Shown piece by piece: positions 36,464 through 45,008 of a DNA stretch of 64,000 nt. The translations under genes and the position numbers were made by a program. A model generated the notes under the pieces. That model was not told the DNA's origin. It worked only from the letters and a program-made list of their open reading frames with translations, and searched no databases. The first letter of the stretch is position 1. Each line of letters begins with the position of its first letter. The stretch covers positions 1-64,000 of the forward strand of contig DDWD01000212.1 in assembly GCA_002345825.1 (NCBI GenBank), written 5' to 3'. Source of the stretch: Bacteroidales bacterium UBA2295 (GTDB lineage: Bacteria > Bacteroidota > Bacteroidia > Bacteroidales > Tenuifilaceae).

Positions 36464-37390
36464 ATGAAAGGAAAGGTACTAAAGTCAACCGGTAGCTGGT
36501 ATACCATCATCGACGAGGATGGTAACCACTACAAGTGTAAGATTAGAGGAAAATTGCGGCTAAAATCATCGCGAACAACCAACCCCATTACCGTTGGCGA
36601 TACGGTTGAGTTTAGCACCGAGAGCGATGGCGTTACCGGCAATATTGATGGCATAGAGCCAAGAAGGAATTACATAATCCGGAAATCATCAAACCTTTCG
36701 CGCGAGTCGCACATTATTGCAGCAAACATCGACCAAGCCATTCTGGTGGTAACCATCGATTTTCCGGAGACCAACCTTGTTTTTATCGACCGGTACTTGG
36801 CCACATCGGAGGCATACCAAATTCCAGCCATATTGCTCTTCAACAAAATTGACCTTTATTCCGATGAGATTTTTCAAGAGAAGCTAAACTACTACGAATC
36901 AATATACAAGCCCCTTTACCCTTGCTACAGGGTGTCGGCCAAAACGGGCGAGGGTATTGAAGAGGTACGCGAAATTATCCGAGGGAAATCGAGCCTTTTC
37001 TCAGGCAACTCGGGGGTTGGAAAAAGCACCCTGATTAATAGGGTTGAACCCAACCTGAACCTGAAGACTGCCGATATATCGCACTACCATCTAAAGGGGA
37101 AGCACACAACAACATTTAGCGAGATGTTTCCACTTGAAGGAGGGGGCTTTATTATTGATACTCCCGGTATCAAAGGATTTGGCCTAGTAGATATGGACAA
37201 AAGGGAGATTTTCCACTTTTTCCCCGAAATTTTTAAGGTTTCGGCAACGTGTCAATACAAAAACTGCACACACGAGCACGAGCCCGGATGTGCAGTTAAA
37301 GATGCTGTTGAAAACTATTTGATTCATCCCTCGCGCTACTACAGCTACCTAAGCATAATGAACGAGCAGGAGGGAAAGTACCGAACCTAA
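36464..37390 (+). CDS. rsgA: Ribosome small-subunit-dependent GTPase A
   Basis: A 308-residue circularly permuted GTPase that checks late 30S assembly. Order: OB-fold (about 1-70), G4 FNKID, G1 GNSGVGKSTLIN, G3 DTPGIKGFG, and a C-terminal zinc finger (CQYKNCTHEHEPGC). The ATG at 36464 gives MKGKVLKSTGSWYTI, the usual OB start; an upstream TTG adds only two residues. It converges on the UspA gene with four bases between stops. Confidence 0.97.
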   Translation: MKGKVLKSTGSWYTIIDEDGNHYKCKIRGKLRLKSSRTTNPITVGDTVEFSTESDGVTGNIDGIEPRRNYIIRKSSNLSRESHIIAANIDQAILVVTIDFPETNLVFIDRYLATSEAYQIPAILLFNKIDLYSDEIFQEKLNYYESIYKPLYPCYRVSAKTGEGIEEVREIIRGKSSLFSGNSGVGKSTLINRVEPNLNLKTADISHYHLKGKHTTTFSEMFPLEGGGFIIDTPGIKGFGLVDMDKREIFHFFPEIFKVSATCQYKNCTHEHEPGCAVKDAVENYLIHPSRYYSYLSIMNEQEGKYRT

Positions 37391-37394
37391 AAGG

Positions 37395-38225
37395 CTATAC
37401 CATTGCTGGATTTACACACAGTACGGGTATCTTTGCCGTATTAGCAATAACATATTGCTCCTGCGCACCGAATATGTAATCGGTAAAGTCGAGGTTTGGC
37501 GTGGTCATGATAAGTATTAAGTCAGCCTCAATGTCAACCGCTAGCTTAACAACCTCGTCGGAAAAATTGGTTCCTTTAGCTGCATTGTGAACGTCTATTT
37601 CAATCTCGTTGGCTTCAAGATGTTTCTTTGCAAAAGCCAAGTTGTAGTTTATCTTTTTCTGTATACCAGCATCGGTTGCGTAGGGCAAAATAACGTGAAC
37701 TCTAGAGTTGAACTGGTGTGCAGTACGGATGGCCCAACGAAGTCTTTCTTTCTCATTCAATCTGTAATCGAGTGGGAACACAATATTTTCAAAAATTCTG
37801 CCCTCTTTTGGCGCATCCTGAATGACCAGGAATGGTACATTTGATCCTGCAATAACCTTTAGCGCCTTGCTTCCGGTTAACTTCTGAACACCCTTAATTC
37901 CATGGGTTCCCATAATTACCGTATCGGCCTCGATATCGAAAGCATACTCGCTAATGGTGTGAAAAATATTCCCTTCCTGAATCACTGTTTTAACATCAAT
38001 GCCATGTTGCTCTTTGATGCGAACAGCATCAGCCTTAATTTGCTCTGCAGCCTCTTTTTCGTTTAGCTTACCCTTTGCGAACATCCCGCCGGCCTCTATA
38101 ACGTGAATCAGATCGACAGTAAAACTATCGGTAAAGGATCCAATTTTAAGTGCGTAAAGTAGGGCGTTCTCCGAAACTTGTGTAAAATCCCACGGTACGA
38201 TTAATTTTTGAGATTTGATTTCCAT
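37395..38225 (-). CDS. Tandem universal stress protein (two UspA domains)
   Basis: A 276-residue protein with two UspA folds (about 1-143 and 144-276). The first domain has VIMGTHGIKGVQKLTGSKAL and NVPFLVIQD, a recognisable G-x2-G-x9-G/S nucleotide-binding pattern. The second, IMTTPNLDFTDYIFGAQEQYV, lacks the glycines and probably does not bind ATP. It is monocistronic; a 156-base AT-rich region precedes it. Confidence 0.93.
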   Translation of the reverse strand: MEIKSQKLIVPWDFTQVSENALLYALKIGSFTDSFTVDLIHVIEAGGMFAKGKLNEKEAAEQIKADAVRIKEQHGIDVKTVIQEGNIFHTISEYAFDIEADTVIMGTHGIKGVQKLTGSKALKVIAGSNVPFLVIQDAPKEGRIFENIVFPLDYRLNEKERLRWAIRTAHQFNSRVHVILPYATDAGIQKKINYNLAFAKKHLEANEIEIDVHNAAKGTNFSDEVVKLAVDIEADLILIMTTPNLDFTDYIFGAQEQYVIANTAKIPVLCVNPAMV

Positions 38226-38381
38226 AGTTACTGGGTTTTAGGACAAAAACTAATTTTTGAAGATATAAATTTAGGGTATTTATTTATTTAACCATATAAA
38301 ATTTTTGCAAAAAAAATTTTTGCGATAGCAATTCAATTCGTTAAACGCTAATATTCTTTGCATTAAAACCATTCGGGCCGA

Positions 38382-38621
38382 TTAACTTGTTACTATTTTT
38401 ATTGCTTGTACCGGACAAACATTTACCAACTCTTGTGCAATATCGCTAAATAGGGCAGGTTCATCAATGGTTTGTGTATCGTCACTAAAGTTAGCCGTGT
38501 TAACCCAGGAAACCCTACCGTCTTGTGATGAATAGGTTAACATTTCGGGAGCAATTGAAACACAAAACCCACAGGCAATGCACTTGTACCTATGTATCTG
38601 TATCTTGACTAGGTGAATCAA
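38382..38621 (-). CDS. Single-cluster ferredoxin
   Basis: A 79-residue ferredoxin with one iron-sulfur site: CIACGFC near the N-terminus and VNVCPVQAI near the C-terminus, four cysteines in the CxxCxxC...CP pattern of a [4Fe-4S] cluster. The centre is acidic. No ATG exists upstream of the first cysteines: TTG at 38621 must be used. Its redox partner is not evident nearby. Confidence 0.9.
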   Translation of the reverse strand: MIHLVKIQIHRYKCIACGFCVSIAPEMLTYSSQDGRVSWVNTANFSDDTQTIDEPALFSDIAQELVNVCPVQAIKIVTS

Positions 38622-38744
38622 CCTTAACTATTGTAAAAGTGTAAACTTAAATTACAGGATAATTGAATATCAAGTCCAAAAATAGTAATAAATCGAGTTT
38701 TATGGGTAGCTAAGCCTTGGGGTAATCTCTTTTTGACAATAATT

Positions 38745-38775
38745 TTTGTTAGGTGTCCGAAAAAATCTATCTTTA
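38745..38775 (+). promoter_or_regulatory. Promoter candidate for the sensor-like gene
   Basis: TTTG at 38745-38748 and TATCTTTA at 38768-38775, 19 bases apart, fit the Bacteroidota -33/-7 layout with one mismatch. It lies 27 bases before ATG 38803. Confidence 0.5.
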
Positions 38776-38802
38776 ACCTATATCCAAAATTCAGAAGAAC
38801 AG

Positions 38803-39354
38803 ATGAACAAAGAAAATTCACCGGCAGAAAAAGGGAGCACCCTCGATCAAAGAAAGAAAAGCATATTCAAAAATTTGGGTGAATTCATAAAGAGAAACCC
38901 GACCCTAACAGTGAGCATAATTGCTATAGGCATAATACTGGGGTTATGGAGCTTTATGAAAATAGATAAAACCCGAATGGGAAACCGATACAAAACCCAA
39001 ATGGTTTTGCAGCGTGACAGTATAAACATTGGACATACAAAGAATAACGTACGAATTTTCTCTTGGGCTGTTCGTAGCGAGCTAATTCGTGGTAACAAGG
39101 AGCAGGTTGAACATTTCTTTACAAATTACTTAGAAACAGGTAAGGTGGTGCGTGTTTTGCTAATTGATCCGGAAACTAGTAAGGTTATAATATCTACAAA
39201 CAAAAAAGATGTTGACACCACAGCAACTGATAACGAAATACTTGATGCAACAGCAATCATAACTATCGATGCTGGTGAAACTTATATGATAGCCAACCCA
39301 ATAATGGGTCTCGATAAAAAAATTGGAATTTTAGTAGTTGAAATCGAAAAGTAA
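38803..39354 (+). CDS. Single-pass membrane protein with extracytoplasmic sensor-like domain
   Basis: A 183-residue protein: a short charged cytoplasmic N-terminus, one membrane helix (about 34-54, TLTVSIIAIGIILGLWSFM) and about 125 periplasmic residues. The periplasmic part (VRIFSWAVRSELIRGN; HFFTNYLETGKVVRVLLID) looks like a small PAS/dCache-type domain as found in kinases and chemoreceptors, but there is no output domain. I do not recognise a named family. Eleven bases separate it from the YccF gene, so the two may be one unit. Confidence 0.7.
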   Translation: MNKENSPAEKGSTLDQRKKSIFKNLGEFIKRNPTLTVSIIAIGIILGLWSFMKIDKTRMGNRYKTQMVLQRDSINIGHTKNNVRIFSWAVRSELIRGNKEQVEHFFTNYLETGKVVRVLLIDPETSKVIISTNKKDVDTTATDNEILDATAIITIDAGETYMIANPIMGLDKKIGILVVEIEK

Positions 39355-39365
39355 ATAGAAAAATT

Positions 39366-39764
39366 ATGCGCACACTTGGAAACATCATTTGGCATATCCC
39401 ATTCCTTGGATTTGTAACCGCATTTTGGACTTTTATAATAGGAGGTATTCTTACGCTCACAATCGTAGCATCCCCCATTGGGTTGGGGTTAATTCAACTT
39501 TCAAGGTTTTTGCTTACACCCTTTTCAATGAAAATGGTTAGTAAGAACACGTTAAACAAAAAACAAAATCAGCTTTGGAAAGCCTATGGGTTTATTGTGC
39601 GCATTATATACTTTCCCATAGGGTTAGTTCTGGCCATTGTAACCATCTTCCAAATTGTGGGCCTTTTCATATCGATAATTGGTATACCAACAGCAATAGT
39701 TCTGGCCAAATCGCTCGAAACGTACTTTAACCCTGTGAACAAGGTTTGTGTACCCGAAAACTAA
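39366..39764 (+). CDS. YccF-domain inner-membrane protein
   Basis: A 132-residue protein with about four membrane segments. The N-terminus MRTLGNIIWHIPFLGFVTAF, the central SRFLLTPFSMKMV, and ISIIGIPTAIVLAKS near the end match the duplicated YccF pattern. Function unknown. It follows the sensor-like gene closely and converges on the U32 gene. Confidence 0.85.
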   Translation: MRTLGNIIWHIPFLGFVTAFWTFIIGGILTLTIVASPIGLGLIQLSRFLLTPFSMKMVSKNTLNKKQNQLWKAYGFIVRIIYFPIGLVLAIVTIFQIVGLFISIIGIPTAIVLAKSLETYFNPVNKVCVPEN

Positions 39765-39801
39765 ATTGGTAATAGTTTTCGCACAATTTTTCGTTGTTGT
39801 G

Positions 39802-41061
39802 TTAAAGTAACTTGGACTTAACTGAAATTACTTGGTAAACCTTGTCGTTTCGTCGGACCAACTCGGGGGTGATAAACGAACATTTTACCCCCTTGGGGCA
39901 ATGTTCCACGGATTTATCGTCAACACGAATATCCTCAGCTATTAGTTCAACTACTCCTGTTGTTGGGCCAATAATCAGTACTTTATCGTTCTTGTTAAAC
40001 TGGGTTGCCTCAACTTTTAACTCGGCCACTCCAAGGTTTGAGAAGTAGTTGGAAATTTTCCCCACGTATACCTTTCGCTCTGTTGCAACGCTACCATAAT
40101 AGTGGCTCCATTCGCCAAGCTTTTGCCCCAGGTAGTAACCATCCCAAAACCCCCGATTAAAAACTTTGGAGAGTCGCTCCATCCAACCATCTATCTTTTG
40201 CTGATTATATGTTCCATCGGCAATGGCCTCAACCGCTTCGCGGTAGCATTGGGTAACCGTTTTCACGTACTCGGGGCTACGGGCACGACCCTCAAGTTTA
40301 AGAACCCTAACGCCCGATGCAATTATCTTGTTCAGGAAACCAATGGTACACAAATCTTTGGGCGACATGATGTACTCGTTGTCAATTTCAAGCTGATCGC
40401 CGGTTTCGTTATCGGTCACAGTGTATGATCGACGGCAAATTTGCAGACAAGCTCCGCGATTGGCCGATGAGTTGGCCTGATGCAAGCTCATGTAGCACTT
40501 GCCCGAAACCGCCATGCATAGCGCTCCGTGAGCAAAAATCTCGAGTTGTACCTTTTGGCCCGATGGGCCAACGATATTTTGCTCCTCAATATTACGAGCA
40601 ATAACAGCCACCTGATCGAGGGTTAGCTCACGCGCCAGCACGGCCACATCGGCCCACTGAGAGTAGAACTTAAGCGACTCGGTATTACTGATATTTAGCT
40701 GAGTAGATAGATGTACCTCAACTCCTTGTTCGCGTGCATAGCTTATGGCCGATTGATCAGAAGCAATTATGGCCGAAACCCCAGCTTTTGCTGCCGCTTC
40801 AATTGTTGAGCGCATTGGAGGAATATCGTGATCGTAAAGTACAGTATTTACCGTAAGGTAGGTCTTTACGTTATGTTCGGAACAAATTCGGACTATCTCA
40901 GGCAAATCGTCGGTAGTAAAATTTACCGTAGATTTGGCGCGCATATTAAGGTGTCCCACGCCAAAGTAAACCGAGTTTGCACCACCCTGTATGGCTGCCA
41001 TTAGCGATTCAAAGTTGCCGGCTGGCGCCATTATCTCAATATCCGAAGGATTAAATATCAT
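39802..41061 (-). CDS. Peptidase U32-family protein (TrhP-like)
   Basis: A 419-residue U32 protein. The N-terminal TIM-barrel-like core begins IEIMAPAGNFESLMAAIQGG; four conserved cysteines lie in HGALCMAVSGKCYMS and GACLQICRRSY, probably for an Fe-S cluster; a beta-rich C-terminal domain follows (about 330-419). Although labelled a peptidase family, close relatives (TrhP/YegQ) take part in tRNA 5-hydroxyuridine formation, which is the likelier role here. Motif and length fit both the U32 family and that subgroup. Confidence 0.88.
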   Translation of the reverse strand: MIFNPSDIEIMAPAGNFESLMAAIQGGANSVYFGVGHLNMRAKSTVNFTTDDLPEIVRICSEHNVKTYLTVNTVLYDHDIPPMRSTIEAAAKAGVSAIIASDQSAISYAREQGVEVHLSTQLNISNTESLKFYSQWADVAVLARELTLDQVAVIARNIEEQNIVGPSGQKVQLEIFAHGALCMAVSGKCYMSLHQANSSANRGACLQICRRSYTVTDNETGDQLEIDNEYIMSPKDLCTIGFLNKIIASGVRVLKLEGRARSPEYVKTVTQCYREAVEAIADGTYNQQKIDGWMERLSKVFNRGFWDGYYLGQKLGEWSHYYGSVATERKVYVGKISNYFSNLGVAELKVEATQFNKNDKVLIIGPTTGVVELIAEDIRVDDKSVEHCPKGVKCSFITPELVRRNDKVYQVISVKSKLL

Positions 41062-41078
41062 GCTACAAAATTTTGATG

Positions 41079-41086
41079 CAAAGATA
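41079..41086 (-). promoter_or_regulatory. Candidate -7 box for the U32 gene (TATCTTTG)
   Basis: A perfect TAnnTTTG match on the minus strand, 18 bases before the U32 ATG. Confidence 0.5.
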
Positions 41087-41283
41087 GGAAATATGATAGG
41101 GCAAATGCATTGGAAATTAGTTAAAATAATCTATCTGATTCACTGTCCCGCTAGGAACATAATATGTGTAAAACTTAAATACAGAATAATAACCCCGTGA
41201 CGGAATATTCTTTACTTGCTACAGGCAAGACTTAGTCGTAAAATTAAACACAATTTTAATGTATATAAAACCGATAATTTCTT
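41087..41283. other. Intergenic DNA upstream of the MITE-like copy
   Basis: Part of the 678-base gap between the divergent U32 and ABC-F genes. It is AT-rich, with no gene or clear repeat. Confidence 0.4.
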
Positions 41284-41524
41284 TATTCACACCCTCGTAG
41301 AGGGTATATAGCGATAGGGTATTGATTGCGAAGGTAAAGCACCCCGTGGGGGTGCAATAGATATCAGCAGCCCATATTGCGCATCTACGAAGCGCTAAAT
41401 TATTTTCATTAATTTATTCAATCGCTATGTGCCCTCTACGAGGGCTATAGTATTAATATTCTGATCAAACCAATAAATAAATTGTTAATATTTGTTTGTT
41501 TTGTATTCTTATCTTGACGGCTAT
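41284..41524. mobile_element. MITE-like element, copy 2 (inverted, one end lost)
   Basis: The reverse complement matches the element at 5697-6012: CTTATCTTGACGGCTAT at 41508-41524 is its terminal repeat with one mismatch, followed inward by TTTGTTTGTTTTG, then the hairpins GCCCTCTACGAGGGC, GCGCATCTACGAAGCGC, GCACCCCGTGGGGGTGC and CCCTCGTAGAGGG. The opposite terminal repeat is not found near 41284, so the copy is truncated or diverged. It lacks the two CCTGCCTG inserts of copy 1. Confidence 0.75.
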
Positions 41525-41539
41525 GGCAGGCAAGCAGGC
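41525..41539. repeat. Mini-palindrome next to MITE copy 2
   Basis: GGCAGGCAAGCAGGC lies right at the MITE end and is followed by a second TTGACGGC (41540-41547), a direct repeat of bases inside the terminal repeat (41514-41521). The association of MITE end and CAGGC palindrome is thus seen at both MITE loci. Confidence 0.55.
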
Positions 41540-41587
41540 TTGACGGCACAGGAAAATCCGTTTGCATAACATCAGCTACAAATATAT

Positions 41588-41603
41588 TGTCCCTAACGGG
41601 ACA
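41588..41603. repeat. Small hairpin TGTCCC/GGGACA
   Basis: TGTCCC-TAAC-GGGACA followed by GGCTTTTC. It may be a further dispersed hairpin or a weak terminator; no gene reads into it from the left. Confidence 0.4.
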
Positions 41604-41711
41604 GGCTTTTCTTGATTGCGTAAACCCTTAGCAATTGATTCAAATTAAGATTTTTAAGTTTGTTGCTGGGTGTGATGGCAAACATCATCTTTTCAAACCG
41701 AATAAACAAAC

Positions 41712-41719
41712 TATCTTTG
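41712..41719 (+). promoter_or_regulatory. Candidate -7 box for the ABC-F gene (TATCTTTG)
   Basis: A perfect TAnnTTTG match 20 bases before ATG 41740. The longer in-frame extension upstream of that ATG crosses this box, supporting the later start. Confidence 0.55.
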
Positions 41720-41739
41720 CGCCTCATTTAAATTTTGCT

Positions 41740-43380
41740 ATGATTTCAGTTGACAGCTTAACCCTTGAATTTGGGGGAACAACGCTTTTTAAGGATATCT
41801 CCTTTGCCATAAATGATAAGGATAGAATTGCCCTTATGGGCAAGAATGGCGCAGGCAAATCGACATTGCTAAAAATAATTGCTGGAGTAAAAGCGCCAAC
41901 CCGTGGCCGGGTAACTGCACCTAACGATGCGGTAATTGCATATCTGCCTCAACACCTAATTACCGAGAATGACCGCACGGTTTTCGATGAGGCATCGCAG
42001 GCATTTGCCAGTATCTTTGAGATGAAACGGGAGATTGATGAGCTCAACCATCAGCTTACCGTTCGCACCGACTACGAGTCGGACAGCTACTACAAGCTTA
42101 TTGAAGATGTATCGACCCTAAGCGAGAAGTACTACACCATTGAGGAGATAAATTTTGATGCCGAGGTTGAGAAAATATTGATAGGACTTGGCTTTCACCG
42201 CGAGGATTTTACGAGACCTACCAGCGAGTTCAGCGGAGGATGGCGCATGCGCATTGAGCTGGCCAAAATCCTGCTGCAAAAACCCGACCTCATTCTGCTC
42301 GATGAGCCCACCAACCATATGGATATTGAGTCGGTGCAGTGGCTGGAGGAGTTTTTGATAAACAGCGCCAAGGCAGTAATCTTGATTTCGCACGACAGGG
42401 CTTTTGTTGATAATATCACCACCCGCACCATTGAGATTACCATGGGCCGTATTTACGACTACAAGGTGAACTACACAACCTACCTGCAGCTGCGCGGGGA
42501 GCGCAGGGAGCAACAGCAAAAGCAGTACGATGAGCAGCAGAAAATGATTGCCGATAATCAGGAGTTTATCGAGCGATTTAAGGGTACCTACTCCAAAACC
42601 AATCAGGTGCAGTCGCGGGTGCGAATGCTTGAGAAGTTAGAAATACTAGAGGTTGATGAGGAAGATACCTCTGCCCTTAAACTACGATTTCCCCCTTCGC
42701 CCCGCTCGGGCAGTTGGCCAGTAGTTGCCGAGGGTGTCTCAAAAAGCTACGGCGATCTTAACGTTTTCTCAAATGCATCGTTCTCCATTGAACGTGGCGA
42801 AAAGATTGCATTCGTTGGTCGAAATGGCGAGGGAAAATCGACTATGATTAAGGCCATTATGGGCGAGATACATTTTGACGGAAAAATGGCCCTTGGGCAT
42901 AACGTTAAAATTGGATACTTTGCGCAAAACCAAGCTTCGCTGCTCAACGAGGAGCTAACCGTTTTTCAAACAATCGACGATGTGGCTGTGGGTGATATAC
43001 GAACTAAGATCAAGGATCTGCTTGGTGCATTTATGTTTGGAGGCGATGACATAAACAAAAAGGTTAAGGTTTTGTCGGGAGGAGAAAGAACCCGTCTATC
43101 GATGATAAAACTGCTACTTGAGCCGGTAAATCTACTAATTCTCGATGAGCCAACCAACCACCTGGATATGCGCACCAAGGATATTCTTAAAAGCGCACTC
43201 CTAGCCTTTGATGGCACGCTAATACTTGTTTCTCACGACCGCGATTTTCTTGACGGGCTGGTTACAAAGGTTTACGAATTTGGAAACAGGGAAGTTAAGG
43301 AGCATCTTTACGATATCCGTGGCTTTTTGGAAAAGAAGAAGATGGAGAATTTGAAGGAGATTGAGCGGAAAGGGAATTGA
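41740..43380 (+). CDS. ABC-F family ATPase
   Basis: A 546-residue soluble protein with two ABC domains and no membrane helices. The first has GKNGAGKSTLLK, FSGGWRMRIELAKIL and LILLDEPTNHMD. The second has GRNGEGKSTMIK, LSGGERTRLSMIKLL and LLILDEPTNHLD. They are joined by the charged helical linker (about 240-320) that reaches the ribosomal P-site/peptidyl-transferase area in this family. The short C-terminal tail is basic. Such proteins rescue stalled ribosomes or tune elongation; some give antibiotic resistance, which cannot be told from here. Confidence 0.94.
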   Translation: MISVDSLTLEFGGTTLFKDISFAINDKDRIALMGKNGAGKSTLLKIIAGVKAPTRGRVTAPNDAVIAYLPQHLITENDRTVFDEASQAFASIFEMKREIDELNHQLTVRTDYESDSYYKLIEDVSTLSEKYYTIEEINFDAEVEKILIGLGFHREDFTRPTSEFSGGWRMRIELAKILLQKPDLILLDEPTNHMDIESVQWLEEFLINSAKAVILISHDRAFVDNITTRTIEITMGRIYDYKVNYTTYLQLRGERREQQQKQYDEQQKMIADNQEFIERFKGTYSKTNQVQSRVRMLEKLEILEVDEEDTSALKLRFPPSPRSGSWPVVAEGVSKSYGDLNVFSNASFSIERGEKIAFVGRNGEGKSTMIKAIMGEIHFDGKMALGHNVKIGYFAQNQASLLNEELTVFQTIDDVAVGDIRTKIKDLLGAFMFGGDDINKKVKVLSGGERTRLSMIKLLLEPVNLLILDEPTNHLDMRTKDILKSALLAFDGTLILVSHDRDFLDGLVTKVYEFGNREVKEHLYDIRGFLEKKKMENLKEIERKGN

Positions 43381-43450
43381 AAAAAACTTTTTTGAACATT
43401 CCCATCCTTTAGGACTTTTTCGCATACTCTATCAATCATCCTGTTGGCAG

Positions 43451-43843
43451 CTAATTATTAAGTTTGGCTAATGATTGACAATAACAAATACTCTCACTCA
43501 TATCGTTTCCACATACATTATGGATTACGATATAAGAGAGTGCGTGTATTAATTTTGTGCCGGAAAATATATCCTGGGGTTTTAACCTGTTTTTTATAGT
43601 GCTACCAGATCGAACCAACAAAATAAAAAGAATAGACATTAGGTATAAAAACCCAATTAGATAGTAAATTAGGTAAACTCGTGAAGAACCTTGGGACAAC
43701 ATGATTTGAGCCGTTAATACTGCGCCGATGCTATTGAGAAAAAGTATCACTATCATCATACTTTTGCTAAACTTTTTGTACAGAAGAAAACCTGTTAAAC
43801 TTATAAGCACAAGTATGGATAGGATTATACCACCTACAAACAT
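43451..43843 (-). CDS. Hypothetical membrane protein
   Basis: 130 residues with three likely membrane helices (about 3-22, 28-48 and 55-78) and a polar C-terminal part with three cysteines. I do not recognise the family. It lies 72 bases downstream of the CPBP gene on the same strand and may be co-transcribed. Confidence 0.55.
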   Translation of the reverse strand: MFVGGIILSILVLISLTGFLLYKKFSKSMMIVILFLNSIGAVLTAQIMLSQGSSRVYLIYYLIGFLYLMSILFILLVRSGSTIKNRLKPQDIFSGTKLIHALSYIVIHNVCGNDMSESICYCQSLAKLNN

Positions 43844-43915
43844 ACCATCTTCAAAGCAGCTAGGAATAACAGTAACGAATGAGGTTACAAAAACAATAAG
43901 AGAAAATCGCTCAAG

Positions 43916-44788
43916 CTAATTTGCCCTGTTAGTTTGCTTAGGGCTAGGCTCAAAAAATTTAAAACTATCGACAATACCATCAAACTCATAGGGGCTAAGG
44001 GGAGATTTTACACCCATATTTTTTGTAAAAACAACAACAAGCATAAGGTTTACCAACATAGCCGTCCAAAGGAAGATGTAAAAAGTGGCATTATCGGCAT
44101 AACCAAAATATTCGCCATTAGGGTTCTGCACAAGAAAGAGAAATGCATCATGAATGTAATGATATACAATACCCGCTATTAATGCTCTTGTACGCAATGC
44201 CACAAAAGAAAAAGTAATACCAATTATGAACACAGAAATAACCTCGAAAAGGGCTTCTGGCGTAAATCCAGTTATATGACACAACGCAAAAATTACTGTT
44301 TGTAACCAAAATGCTTTACTTATGCTCCTATAATGGCGAATTAGGATAATCATTAGCACACCCCGAAACATTATCTCCTCCCAAATTCCAGGAGTTAAGG
44401 AGAAAACAAAATGCCCAAGCGATAGGTTACTCCAGTTAAACTCGAATTTGCCGGTGAAATGCGAACCAAAATACATCCCGGTAAGAGAAACAACCCCGAG
44501 AAGAATCCCTAGAAATATTTGCTTCACAACACCCGATGGTACAAAAACACCAACTGAGCGCAGCCACTCCCATATGGCTTTTTTCCCAAAAGGAATTTTA
44601 AAAACTCTTGGAAATAAAAAAAGAATTGAGGCGCTAGTAACCGTAAATGCTATTATTGCTTTTTGTAATTTTGACATATCGAGGTCGAAGCCTTTGTTAA
44701 CTAGCATTACAATTAACGGCCCAATCACTGAAAACAGTATTGCAAGGTATATTTGCATTCCTGTTCTACCAAGAATTTTTTTTCCCAT
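43916..44788 (-). CDS. CPBP-family intramembrane metalloprotease
   Basis: A 290-residue protein with about eight membrane helices. The CPBP (Abi/CAAX protease) signature is complete: WEEIMFRGVLMIILIRH (motif 1 with the Glu pair), FALCHITG (motif 2 His) and YHYIHDAFLF (motif 3). These Rce1-like proteins cleave within membranes; roles range from prenyl-protein processing to self-immunity against peptides. There is no bacteriocin gene nearby. Confidence 0.92.
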   Translation of the reverse strand: MGKKILGRTGMQIYLAILFSVIGPLIVMLVNKGFDLDMSKLQKAIIAFTVTSASILFLFPRVFKIPFGKKAIWEWLRSVGVFVPSGVVKQIFLGILLGVVSLTGMYFGSHFTGKFEFNWSNLSLGHFVFSLTPGIWEEIMFRGVLMIILIRHYRSISKAFWLQTVIFALCHITGFTPEALFEVISVFIIGITFSFVALRTRALIAGIVYHYIHDAFLFLVQNPNGEYFGYADNATFYIFLWTAMLVNLMLVVVFTKNMGVKSPLSPYEFDGIVDSFKFFEPSPKQTNRAN

Positions 44789-45008
44789 CGCTTTACTTGT
44801 TATCTGATAAATTTAAAATATGTGGTAAATTACTTTTAAAACAAACTAAAAAAACAATTCTTGCCCTTCATTAACAAGCGGAATAGTAGTGAACCCAAAT
44901 AAATCTTACTTCCAAATCATTAAATAAATATACGTTTTTCTACAAAACGAACGTTCAAACCATAGTCGTTATATTTCAGCGTTATTCATTTACCCAAAAC
45001 AATAACGG

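Noticed and set aside
43381..43450. AAAAAAC/TTTTTT self-complementary stretch after the ABC-F gene as a terminator
   Set aside because: The stem is only A-T pairs with almost no loop; too weak to call.
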